Source: an uncultured Selenomonas sp.
Lineage (GTDB): Bacteria; Bacillota; Negativicutes; Selenomonadales; Selenomonadaceae
Direction: 5' to 3'
Assembly (NCBI GenBank): GCA_945494195.1
Contig: CALYVJ010000144.1
Coordinates: forward strand, 1-5,550
Length of the DNA: 5,550 bases
Shown: piece after piece, positions 1 to 5,359 of the stretch
Layout of the letters: every line of letters starts with the position of its first letter
Numbering within the stretch: the first letter of the stretch is position 1
Notes under the pieces: generated by a model
Told to the model about the DNA's origin: nothing
Database searches by the model: none
What the model saw: only the letters and a program-made list of their open reading frames with translations
Program-made: the position numbers and the translations under genes

Positions 1-1052
1 AACCCCACCGTCGGCGCAATATCCCCAAAGGGAGTAAGCTCCAGTTGAAAATCATCCTTTTGATACATCTGCCGCACACAACAGGGAATCAGCAAAATCC
101 CCTCTGGGGCAAACCGCTGTAATCGTAACTGCGCTTGATGAGATTGATTCAGAATTTCCATAGGATCTCCATAGGCCAACCGCACCGACTCCCCTTCCCG
201 AATGCTGCTGGTAAACAGAACCGATCCAGATTCCCCATAGCCAATCGGTATTCGGGCAATATCATGTCCTCCGCGATTCAGCATAAGCGGAAACGGCATG
301 ATAGACGTGAAAAAATTGGGGCCAGGTGCTACGCCGATGTACTTCTTGTAAAAATCCGCCACCGTTATATCATTGACCTTTAACACACTAATGTCTGACT
401 CCAACTCCGTTACCGTGACTTCATTCCCCAGAGACCGCCAGCCCAGATAAGAATCAATATGGATATGCAAATCCTTTCCATAAAACAGCAGCACAAAGAA
501 TCCGCAATCCGTACAACCTCGGTCGGTAAACACATGGGTCGGAGTTGTTTTCACATTATCAATCTTATCGGCATAGGAATCTGCCGCTCCCCCAAACATT
601 GGCACATCAGGGGGCAAATGGCGCAGATTGCGAAAAATATCTGCCGCATCATTGAGGGATTTCATCGTGATAATCATGCCAACTGCCGCAGGTTCATCGG
701 CCTTAGCCCGCTCTACCACTGCCGACGCCGCCATGGCCAGATCTTCCTTATGTCCATCGTAAAAACAGAGTTCCACCGAGGAGGATTCAAACACATAAAA
801 GCAAATCTCATGGCTGTGGTGCTGGATTCTTGCGTTGCTAATCTCACAGGAAGTCGTATTGCCACAGACCTGCACCTCCGGCAGTACCTTTTTGATATGG
901 GCTGTCATGGCCGCAAGTTCCTGGGGCTGATTCAAACTGGTAATGACCATACAGAGAATGGCCGATGCCTTTTCCGGGCACTCGAAACGAAACTGTTCCA
1001 AACAACTATCCAATTTTTTCAGGTCGTCGATATTATACGCTAAAAGTTTCAT
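1..1052 (-). CDS. FIST-domain sensory/signal protein, 5' part (C-terminus cut by window edge)
   Basis: The frame starts at an ATG (1050-1052) and stays open for 350 codons to the left edge, so the protein is incomplete. The N-terminal half (about residues 25-235) reads as FIST_N: VCGNTTSCEI near 62-71 corresponds to the family's GCTT-GEI element, and MFGGAADSY (152-160) to the glycine-rich FGG-A-D element. LGWRSLGNEVTVTE (203-216) is a typical GW-x-x-G stretch. From about 240 the FIST_C pattern follows: MPFPLML (252-258), REGESVRLAYGDP (285-297), IPCCVRQMY (322-330) and LTPFGDIAPTVG (339-350). FIST domains are known as putative small-ligand sensors fused to output modules such as GGDEF, histidine kinase or chemoreceptor domains; any output here would lie outside the window. 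There is no signal peptide or membrane segment in the visible part, so it is probably cytoplasmic. A purine-rich GATGGGGAT lies upstream as a modest ribosome binding site. The nfo terminator separates it from the gene before it, so it is probably its own unit. Confidence 0.85.
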   Translation of the reverse strand, partial: MKLLAYNIDDLKKLDSCLEQFRFECPEKASAILCMVITSLNQPQELAAMTAHIKKVLPEVQVCGNTTSCEISNARIQHHSHEICFYVFESSSVELCFYDGHKEDLAMAASAVVERAKADEPAAVGMIITMKSLNDAADIFRNLRHLPPDVPMFGGAADSYADKIDNVKTTPTHVFTDRGCTDCGFFVLLFYGKDLHIHIDSYLGWRSLGNEVTVTELESDISVLKVNDITVADFYKKYIGVAPGPNFFTSIMPFPLMLNRGGHDIARIPIGYGESGSVLFTSSIREGESVRLAYGDPMEILNQSHQAQLRLQRFAPEGILLIPCCVRQMYQKDDFQLELTPFGDIAPTVG

Positions 1053-1138
1053 TTTCTCAGATCCCCATCCACCAAAATCCGAATCTTACTGTTTCTAAAA
1101 AGTATTCGCCCTTCTTCCCCAAAAACCTGCCTGCCAAG

Positions 1139-1173
1139 AAAAGCCGTTGCCTCTTTTACGAGCAACGGCTTTT
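1139..1173 (-). terminator. Intrinsic terminator of the Cys-protein/nfo unit
   Basis: This is a perfect 12-bp inverted repeat, with arms at 1139-1150 and 1162-1173 (AAAAGCCGTTGC and its complement) around an 11-nt loop. The arms end in AAAA/TTTT, so the minus-strand transcript gets a GC-rich stem followed by a short U-tract. The stem starts one base after the nfo stop codon. The U-tract is only four bases, then CTTGG, so termination may be incomplete and some transcription could reach the FIST gene. Confidence 0.85.
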
Positions 1174-1174
1174 A

Positions 1175-2008
1175 TCATTCCTGCCAATGACTGCGAAGCA
1201 GCGCAATCTCCGCAGCATATCCATCGTGGTCGTTGGGGGTCTCGAGGATAAAGGGCAGCTCCCGCAGGGCCGGATGATTGATAACACGAACCAATGCCCC
1301 CAGGCCAATCTGCCCTTCCCCAATGCGGGCATGGCGGTCCTTATGGGAACCACAAGCGTTGAGGCTGTCATTTAGATGGATGGCCTTTAACCTATCAAGG
1401 CCGATAATCCGGTCAAATTCAGAAAGTACCCCATCCAAATCCGCTACAAGATCATAACCGGCGTCCCAAACGTGACAGGTATCAAGACAGACCCCCACCT
1501 TATCCCGAAGATTCACCCGGTCAAGAATTGCCCGAAGCTCCTCGAAACTTCGGCCCACCTCGGTACCCTTGCCGGCCATGGTCTCCAACAGTACCGTAGT
1601 CGTCTGTTCCGGAACCAGCACTTCATTTAGCTGGGCAGCGATAAAGTCAATGCCCGCCGCTACCCCTTGCTTAACGTGACTGCCCGGATGGAAATTATAG
1701 TAATTGCCCGGCGTGTACTCCATGCGCTGCAAATCGTCGGCCATGGTCTCCCGGGCAAAGGTACGCAGTTCCTCTTTCGCCGCACAGAGATTCATCGTAT
1801 AGGGGGCATGAGCCACTAGCTTCACAAAACCATGGGCCGCAGCCAGGGCCAAAAACGCCTCCACATCCGAAGCATCGATGGCCTTTGCCCTGCCACCGCG
1901 GGGATTGCGGGTAAAAAAGGCAAAGGTATCTGCCTTTAGTTCCAGGGCTTCCTTCCCCATGGCATTGTAACCCTTGGCAAAGGATAAATGACTGCCAATA
2001 TGAAGCAT
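1175..2008 (-). CDS. nfo: Endonuclease IV (deoxyribonuclease IV, AP endonuclease)
   Basis: This is a class II apurinic/apyrimidinic endonuclease that cuts 5' to abasic sites and trims blocked 3' ends in base-excision repair, as a cytoplasmic trinuclear-zinc TIM barrel. At 277 residues from the chosen start it is the usual family length (E. coli Nfo is 285). The metal-ligand set appears complete, with spacing that tracks the E. coli enzyme: His67 in AHAPY, His107 in FHPG, Glu142 in LLET, Asp176 and His179 in LDTCH, His211 in HLNDS, Asp224 and His226 in KDRH, and Glu256 in ILETP. I chose the ATG at 2006-2008 because an AGGAGG lies 7 nt upstream and the protein then begins MLHIGSHLS, as relatives do. 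A TTG at 2024-2026 gives six more residues but has no such support and overlaps the upstream stop. The start lies 14 nt after the stop of the Cys-cluster gene, so the two are almost certainly co-transcribed and perhaps translationally coupled. Confidence 0.97.
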   Translation of the reverse strand: MLHIGSHLSFAKGYNAMGKEALELKADTFAFFTRNPRGGRAKAIDASDVEAFLALAAAHGFVKLVAHAPYTMNLCAAKEELRTFARETMADDLQRMEYTPGNYYNFHPGSHVKQGVAAGIDFIAAQLNEVLVPEQTTTVLLETMAGKGTEVGRSFEELRAILDRVNLRDKVGVCLDTCHVWDAGYDLVADLDGVLSEFDRIIGLDRLKAIHLNDSLNACGSHKDRHARIGEGQIGLGALVRVINHPALRELPFILETPNDHDGYAAEIALLRSHWQE

Positions 2009-2015
2009 CCCCAGC

Positions 2016-2021
2016 CCTCCT
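2016..2021 (-). promoter_or_regulatory. Ribosome binding site that decides the nfo start
   Basis: A full AGGAGG sits 7 nt upstream of the ATG at 2006-2008. It lies inside the coding sequence that would be implied by the TTG start at 2026, which argues against that longer start. Confidence 0.9.
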
Positions 2022-2022
2022 A

Positions 2023-2403
2023 TCAAAGATGTTTTTCCAAGGCAACGACAGCATGACGCACACAGTCGTCACAGGAGCAGAGCATCTTTTTCGTCTTGAT
2101 TCCCTTAATGTCTCCACAGATAGTGGCGCCAACCTTTTCTTTGAATTCCGCATTCATTTCTCTTGCAATTTTTTTGCTGGCCATATTATCCTTCTGTAGC
2201 AACCCCACTACCATGACTGCACCACAAAATGCACCACAGGTTCCTTCCATACTTCCCATTCCAGATCCAAAACCTGCTGCCCAGGCTTTTACCTCTTCCT
2301 CAGTTTTTCCATGCTTATCCGCAAATGCGTTAAGTACTGCTTGTGCACAATTGCATCCACCATGCAAAAACTCCACCGCTTTTTCTGCTCGAACGTTTGC
2401 CAT
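2023..2403 (-). CDS. C_GCAxxG_C_C family cysteine-cluster protein
   Basis: This 126-residue soluble protein matches the C_GCAxxG_C_C family, a group of redox- or metal-binding-like proteins of unknown function, some of whose members are selenoproteins. Visible family marks are [10 protein letters not shown] (15-24), [22 protein letters not shown] (47-68), ICGDI (95-99) and the C-terminal CSCDDCVR (109-116). The eight cysteines are 17, 19, 56, 60, 96, 109, 111 and 114. This copy carries Cys rather than Sec at these positions, with no in-frame TGA. C17 and C60 add CxC and CxxxC pairs to the core set. The ATG (2401-2403) is preceded by AGGAGG at 2412-2417 with an 8-nt spacer. It is the first gene of a two-gene unit with nfo. 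Its biochemical role is not known; a metal cluster or thiol redox function is an inference from the cysteines. Confidence 0.9.
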   Translation of the reverse strand: MANVRAEKAVEFLHGGCNCAQAVLNAFADKHGKTEEEVKAWAAGFGSGMGSMEGTCGAFCGAVMVVGLLQKDNMASKKIAREMNAEFKEKVGATICGDIKGIKTKKMLCSCDDCVRHAVVALEKHL

Positions 2404-2435
2404 CGTATAACCCTCCTAAAAAAACAACTATCCTT

Positions 2436-2464
2436 ATCTTACACTAGACGCCGAAAAAGTGCAA
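2436..2464 (-). promoter_or_regulatory. Candidate sigma-70 type promoter for the Cys-protein/nfo unit
   Basis: TTGCAC (2459-2464, 3/6 to TTGACA) and TAAGAT (2436-2441, 4/6 to TATAAT) are exactly 17 bp apart. They lie between the preceding terminator and the ribosome binding site at 2412-2417. The match is weak; position is the main support. Confidence 0.35.
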
Positions 2465-2473
2465 AAAGCCGTC

Positions 2474-2510
2474 AAAAAAACAGCCCCTGTCCCAAAAGAC
2501 AAGGGCTGTT
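2474..2510 (-). terminator. Intrinsic terminator of the YjfB-type gene
   Basis: The arms AACAGCCC (2479-2486) and GGGCTGTT (2503-2510) are extended inward by TGTC/GACA (2488-2491, 2498-2501) across one C-A mismatch, around a 6-nt loop. On the minus strand the stem is followed by seven T (complement of 2474-2480). It begins 4 nt after the stop codon of the YjfB-type gene. Confidence 0.92.
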
Positions 2511-2514
2511 CCGC

Positions 2515-2697
2515 TTAGGCCTGGATATCTACCAACGCGCCAAGATTCGGATCAAGGCTCTGCTCCATACCTTCCAGCAGTTCCATCGGTCCCGACTCAG
2601 CCGTCTCCATTGCCATCTTGAGAACAGCAATTCCCATATCCTGTCCAGCCTGGGCTTGATGCATGCTTACCGACATAGCGGCAATACTCATATCCAT
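2515..2697 (-). CDS. YjfB-family putative motility protein
   Basis: This 60-residue, methionine-rich protein (9 Met) resembles the YjfB putative motility family of Firmicutes. It has an MDMSIAAMSVSM N-terminus, the amphipathic AVLKMAMETAE segment (24-34) and a C-terminal DPNLGALVDIQA (49-60), which is the family's usual ending. Members are about 60 residues, small and soluble, and of unknown mechanism. The start is the ATG at 2695-2697, which has AGGAGG at 2706-2711 with an 8-nt spacer. A GTG at 2704-2706 would add three residues but overlaps that ribosome binding site. It has its own promoter of flagellar sigma-28 type at 2737-2763 and its own terminator, so it is monocistronic. The promoter independently supports a role in the flagellar/chemotaxis regulon. 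Family assignment is by remembered pattern, not a search. Confidence 0.85.
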   Translation of the reverse strand: MDMSIAAMSVSMHQAQAGQDMGIAVLKMAMETAESGPMELLEGMEQSLDPNLGALVDIQA

Positions 2698-2705
2698 AGA
2701 AAGCA

Positions 2706-2711
2706 CCTCCT
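2706..2711 (-). promoter_or_regulatory. Ribosome binding site that decides the YjfB-type start
   Basis: A full AGGAGG is 8 nt upstream of the ATG at 2695-2697. It shares a base with the in-frame GTG at 2704-2706, so that GTG cannot be served by it and is unlikely to be the real start. Confidence 0.88.
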
Positions 2712-2736
2712 AATCCACATCCTTGTGCTATCTATT

Positions 2737-2763
2737 TTATCGTCAAAAAAACCACAAAACTTA
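2737..2763 (-). promoter_or_regulatory. Sigma-28 (FliA/SigD) type promoter for the YjfB-type gene
   Basis: On the minus strand TAAGTTTT (2756-2763) is followed by exactly 11 nt and then GACGATAA (2737-2744). The enteric FliA consensus is TAAAGTTT-N11-GCCGATAA, so the -35 matches 6/8 and the -10 matches 7/8 with ideal spacing. It also fits the Bacillus SigD form TAAA-N15-GCCGATAT. Transcription would start near 2730, giving a leader of about 30 nt that includes the ribosome binding site at 2706-2711. No good sigma-70 pair was found here. Confidence 0.72.
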
Positions 2764-2777
2764 AACACCGCCATAAG

Positions 2778-2801
2778 AAAACCGCCTTCTTCTGAAGGCG
2801 G
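2778..2801 (-). terminator. Intrinsic terminator of the 71-residue unknown gene
   Basis: A perfect 8-bp stem (CCGCCTTC at 2782-2789, GAAGGCGG at 2794-2801) closes a 4-nt loop. On the minus strand it is followed by TTTTCTT. It lies about 20 nt past the stop codon of the gene at 2823-3038 and just upstream of the sigma-28 promoter, so it separates the two units. Confidence 0.88.
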
Positions 2802-2822
2802 CCCTGTTTCTATGTATCGCCT

Positions 2823-3038
2823 CTATGCTTCCTTGAGTTTCCGGCGAATTTTATCCTGATTCAGTTTGGATAAGCTGCCCGCTGTCCCCAGCACGTACAT
2901 CCCATCCTTTAACCGCAACAGTAGTCCCGTACGGCCATTATCGGTCTCAATCACTCCTTTCATCTCGGAATTCTCAGGTAAAGGTCTGTCGCCCCAGAAC
3001 AACGACTTTGACATGTTTCTAAGCTTGCTGATCCTCAT
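2823..3038 (-). CDS. Small basic protein of unknown function (71 aa)
   Basis: I do not recognise this protein. It is short, soluble-looking and rich in Lys and Arg, especially in the first 18 residues (MRISKLRNMS onward) and the last nine (KIRRKLKEA). The centre (about 26-51: MKGVIETDN, TGLLLRLKDGMYVLG) looks like alternating short beta strands, and residues 55-70 look helical. There is no signal peptide, membrane span or cysteine. The reading is supported by a GGGAGG site (3046-3051) 7 nt before the ATG, a stop followed by a good terminator, and a 145-bp upstream region with promoter-like signals. Met9 is a possible alternative start but lacks that ribosome binding site. It stands between the iron operon and the motility gene with its own terminator, so neither neighbour reliably suggests its job. 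A nucleic-acid-binding role would be a guess from charge alone. Confidence 0.75.
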   Translation of the reverse strand: MRISKLRNMSKSLFWGDRPLPENSEMKGVIETDNGRTGLLLRLKDGMYVLGTAGSLSKLNQDKIRRKLKEA

Positions 3039-3118
3039 ACTGTAACCTCCCGTGATGTTATTTAGTTATCTCGTTACACCATTACCCTTCGACAGAAGGA
3101 ATTGTTCTCCTGCTGTAA

Positions 3119-3148
3119 CTTATAATAATTTTATGACAACCATCTAAA
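3119..3148 (-). promoter_or_regulatory. Candidate promoter for the 71-residue unknown gene
   Basis: TTTAGA (3143-3148, 4/6) and TATAAG (3119-3124, 5/6) are 18 bp apart on the minus strand, within an AT-rich stretch. This would give a leader of about 75 nt. The AT richness makes chance matches likely. An imperfect dyad lies directly upstream of the -35. Confidence 0.3.
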
Positions 3149-3151
3149 TAC

Positions 3152-3170
3152 AGGCTGAAATATTCTGCCT
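3152..3170 (-). repeat. 19-bp operator-like dyad in the 3039-3183 intergenic region
   Basis: The sequence has matching arms AGGC-n-GAA and TTC-n-GCCT around a 3-nt centre (14 of 16 arm positions, counting the unpaired n positions, are symmetric). It sits 3 bp upstream of the candidate -35 at 3143-3148 and just past the feo terminator. Its size and shape suit a homodimeric regulator. No regulator family is assigned. Confidence 0.4.
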
Positions 3171-3171
3171 A

Positions 3172-3226
3172 AGAAAAATAAAAAATCCAGTCTGAGCGCA
3201 TCATAACGATGCGCCCAGACTGGATT
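3172..3226 (-). terminator. Intrinsic terminator of the feo operon
   Basis: A long hairpin has an 11-bp outer stem (3184-3194 with 3216-3226), one A-C mismatch, a 7-bp inner stem (3196-3202 with 3208-3214) and a 5-nt loop. On the minus strand the stem runs into TTTTTTATTTTTC. It begins 5 nt after the stop of the Cys-rich gene, closing the feoA-feoB-Cys-rich unit. Confidence 0.93.
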
Positions 3227-3231
3227 GTCTG

Positions 3232-3390
3232 TTATTTTTTTTCGGGGACAGAATGGCACCCGCAACAGCTGCCACTGCATCCTGATGCACCACAGCAATC
3301 GGACTTTCCCTCATGGAAATTGCGATAGATATGCCTAAGGGCAAGGAACAACGCCACAGCTAATACCGCAGCTACGATAAAGGTTGCCAT
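3232..3390 (-). CDS. FeoB-associated Cys-rich membrane protein (52 aa)
   Basis: This very small gene encodes one N-terminal hydrophobic segment (about residues 3-17), a short basic linker (RHIYRNFHEGK, 19-29) and a cysteine cluster. The cluster holds six cysteines (32, 33, 38, 42, 43, 45), then His46 and a charged tail. This is the layout of the FeoB-associated Cys-rich membrane proteins that follow feoB in many Firmicutes. Their function is unproven, and iron handling at the cytoplasmic mouth of FeoB is the usual proposal. The ATG (3388-3390) has AGGAGG at 3398-3403 with a 7-nt spacer, and the TAA is at 3232-3234. It starts 53 nt after the feoB stop with no terminator between, so it should be the last gene of the feo operon. 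Confidence 0.92.
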   Translation of the reverse strand: MATFIVAAVLAVALFLALRHIYRNFHEGKSDCCGASGCSGSCCGCHSVPEKK

Positions 3391-3443
3391 GTATATCCCT
3401 CCTAACCAAGATATTCGGTAACCTGAATTTTATAGAAAAACGA

Positions 3444-5339
3444 TCAGAAGCCGAGGAATCGGCCGCCCTGATAAACCAGCAGTGAAACCACCCATGCAAT
3501 CACAAACATGTAAACGGCCGAGAAAATCATCCATTTCCAGCCGCCAGCTTCTTTCTTGATGGTACCCAAAGCCGTTACACAAGGCGTGTAAAGCTGGGAG
3601 AACACCATGAATGCCAACGCTGACAGCGCCGTGAAACTCGAAGCCATGCCCGTCTCTATCATCTGACCAGCAGACTCAACAGCATCGGCGGCTTCCGTGG
3701 ATACATCGGCAGCCCCATAGAGAACACCAATGGTAGCAACAACCGTTTCTTTTGCCATAATACCCGAAAGCAGTGCGGCACCAGATTCCCAAGTAGCAAA
3801 ACCATGGAATACGAACAGATTGGACATCCAGCCACCCAGCGTAGCCAGGATTGACTCATCAATCTCGCACGGACCATCAAAGTTGTAATTGGACATTACC
3901 CACAGGAGAACCGAAGCGGCAAAGATAATCGTACCGGCTTTAACCAGATAGCCTTTACCTTTATCCCAAGTCTCCAAAAGTACCGACTTCATGTCCGGCA
4001 TACGATACGGCGGAAGTTCCAGCAGGAACGTGGAGCCCTTATCTTTAAAGATAGAGGAACCCAGACCCTTGGCCGCAACAATTGCCATGATGACGCCGGC
4101 AATATACATAGCAAAGACCACGTTAGCGGCATTATCGGGGAAGAACATGGCAGCGAACAAAGCCATAATCGGCAATTTCGCCCCGCAGGTGAGAAACGGC
4201 GTTACGAGAATGGAAACCATGCGGTCCTTCTCGGAATCCAGCGCACGAGCACCCATGATTGCCGGAACACCGCAGCCAAACCCCATCATCAGCGGCATGA
4301 CGCCTTTACCCGTAAGACCGCAACGGCGCATAATCGGGTCCATGATGAAGGCGATACGAGCCATATACCCCGTGCCATCCAGGAAGGACAAGCAGAAGAA
4401 CAGCACAAAAATCAGCGGTACAAAGGTCAGCACAGCACCAACACCGCCGATGATGCCATCGCATACCAGGGAAACCATCCACTCAGCCACGCCGGCATCC
4501 GTAAGAAAATCGGTGGCAAAATCCAGGAAGTCCTCGTTAATCAGCGAATCCAAGGCATCGGCAATTGGCTGGCCAATCCACTCGAAGGTAATCATGAAAA
4601 CACCATACATGATGGCCAGGAAAATCGGCAGGGCCAAAACGCCATTTGCCAAGAATCTGTCAATCTTTTCCGACTTGGTCTGGCCCACACCAGACATCGT
4701 AACCGACTGCGCAATAACCGTATCAATCAGCGCATAACGGGCTTCGATGATTTCTTCCTGTTTCTGCTCCTCCGACTTGCTGCTGGCTTCAATCTCCTGA
4801 ACCTTGATGATATGATCCTTCACCAACTGGCTCGGCTCGTAATTCGACATAACCGTGGAAGTGAATACATCCAACAGCTTTCTAGCACTCTTGCTGCTGC
4901 GGCCTACCGTCTGAACCCCCGGCATACCCAGCGCATCTTCGAGGCGGCGGCAGTCAATCTTTATGCCACGGCGCTCTGCATCATCGGCCATGTTGAGGTC
5001 AATCAAAAGAGGGATGCCTTTTTCCAGCAACTGAACGGTCAGGAACAAGTTACGCTCAATATTCGAGCTGTCCACAACATCCATGACAAGGTCCAATTTA
5101 TTGTTCATGAGATAATCGATGACGATTTTTTCTTCCGGAGAACGGGCATTAATGCTATACGTACCTGGGAGATCCACGATAGAAATCGCACGGTCCTGGT
5201 GGCGCGCATAACCGACTTTTTTATCAACGGTTACGCCTGGCCAGTTACCAATCTTCTGACGTGCGCCTGTAAGTTCATTGAATATCGTGGATTTACCAGT
5301 ATTCGGATTACCGGTTAATGCTACTGCAATTGTTGCCAT
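3444..5339 (-). CDS. feoB: Ferrous iron transport protein B (GTPase-coupled permease)
   Basis: FeoB imports Fe(II) across the cytoplasmic membrane under low-oxygen conditions. The 631-residue product opens with a G domain: P-loop GNPNTGKS (10-17), switch I Thr37 in GVTVDK, G3 DLPGTY (56-61), G4 NMAD (116-119; the FeoB form of NKxD), and a G5-like GRSSKSAR near 147-154. Residues 160-225 form the helical linker. The membrane core starts near 229 and holds the family marks GFGCGVPAIMGAR (353-364), TCGAKLPIM (384-392), KETVVATIG (530-538) and TPCVTALGTIKKE (585-597). Cysteines 356, 385 and 587 lie in the Gate and pore motifs. It is shorter than E. coli FeoB (773) but in the range of compact Firmicute forms and looks intact. 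The ATG at 5337-5339 is the only reasonable start, since in-frame stops lie just upstream. It follows feoA by 20 nt. A Fur-type site, if any, would be outside the window. Confidence 0.98.
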   Translation of the reverse strand: MATIAVALTGNPNTGKSTIFNELTGARQKIGNWPGVTVDKKVGYARHQDRAISIVDLPGTYSINARSPEEKIVIDYLMNNKLDLVMDVVDSSNIERNLFLTVQLLEKGIPLLIDLNMADDAERRGIKIDCRRLEDALGMPGVQTVGRSSKSARKLLDVFTSTVMSNYEPSQLVKDHIIKVQEIEASSKSEEQKQEEIIEARYALIDTVIAQSVTMSGVGQTKSEKIDRFLANGVLALPIFLAIMYGVFMITFEWIGQPIADALDSLINEDFLDFATDFLTDAGVAEWMVSLVCDGIIGGVGAVLTFVPLIFVLFFCLSFLDGTGYMARIAFIMDPIMRRCGLTGKGVMPLMMGFGCGVPAIMGARALDSEKDRMVSILVTPFLTCGAKLPIMALFAAMFFPDNAANVVFAMYIAGVIMAIVAAKGLGSSIFKDKGSTFLLELPPYRMPDMKSVLLETWDKGKGYLVKAGTIIFAASVLLWVMSNYNFDGPCEIDESILATLGGWMSNLFVFHGFATWESGAALLSGIMAKETVVATIGVLYGAADVSTEAADAVESAGQMIETGMASSFTALSALAFMVFSQLYTPCVTALGTIKKEAGGWKWMIFSAVYMFVIAWVVSLLVYQGGRFLGF

Positions 5340-5352
5340 TTTACTAAATCGT

Positions 5353-5358
5353 CTCCTT
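5353..5358 (-). promoter_or_regulatory. feoB ribosome binding site with long spacing
   Basis: AAGGAG lies 13 nt upstream of the feoB ATG, longer than the 7-8 nt seen at the other genes here. The spacer contains TAGTAA and no alternative start, so the start itself is not in doubt. The long spacing could lower initiation, or feoB may depend on ribosomes finishing feoA, whose stop at 5360-5362 directly precedes it. Confidence 0.7.
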
Positions 5359-5359
5359 T

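Noticed and set aside
135..1043. Plus-strand open frames of 82 and 194 codons in the left region
   Set aside because: They lie opposite the continuous 350-codon minus-strand frame with clear FIST motifs, and their products look like no family.
1110..1138. Possible sigma-54 promoter (TGGCAG-N5-TTTTT) upstream of the FIST gene
   Set aside because: The invariant GC of the -12 element is missing.
2691..2724. Ten-codon upstream open frame in the YjfB-type leader (ATG at 2722-2724)
   Set aside because: The only purine-rich stretch abuts its ATG with no spacer, and the frame overlaps the real ribosome binding site, so translation is unlikely.
2096..2859. Plus-strand frames of 104 and 182 codons across the middle
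   Set aside because: They run through two terminators, a sigma-28 promoter and three well-supported minus-strand genes, so they are shadows.
3086..3099. Small hairpin CCTTC-GACA-GAAGG in the leader of the unknown gene
   Set aside because: A 5-bp stem with no T-tract is too weak to call as a terminator, attenuator or riboswitch.
3119..3134. Possible Fur-like box in the AT-rich region near the unknown gene
   Set aside because: The best alignment to the 7-1-7 Fur pattern matches only about 10 of 14 positions in a very AT-rich stretch, which chance explains.
3991..5318. Long plus-strand frames (248 and 168 codons)
   Set aside because: They are antisense to feoB, which has all its family motifs. 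They lack ribosome binding sites and resemble reverse translations of a conserved gene.
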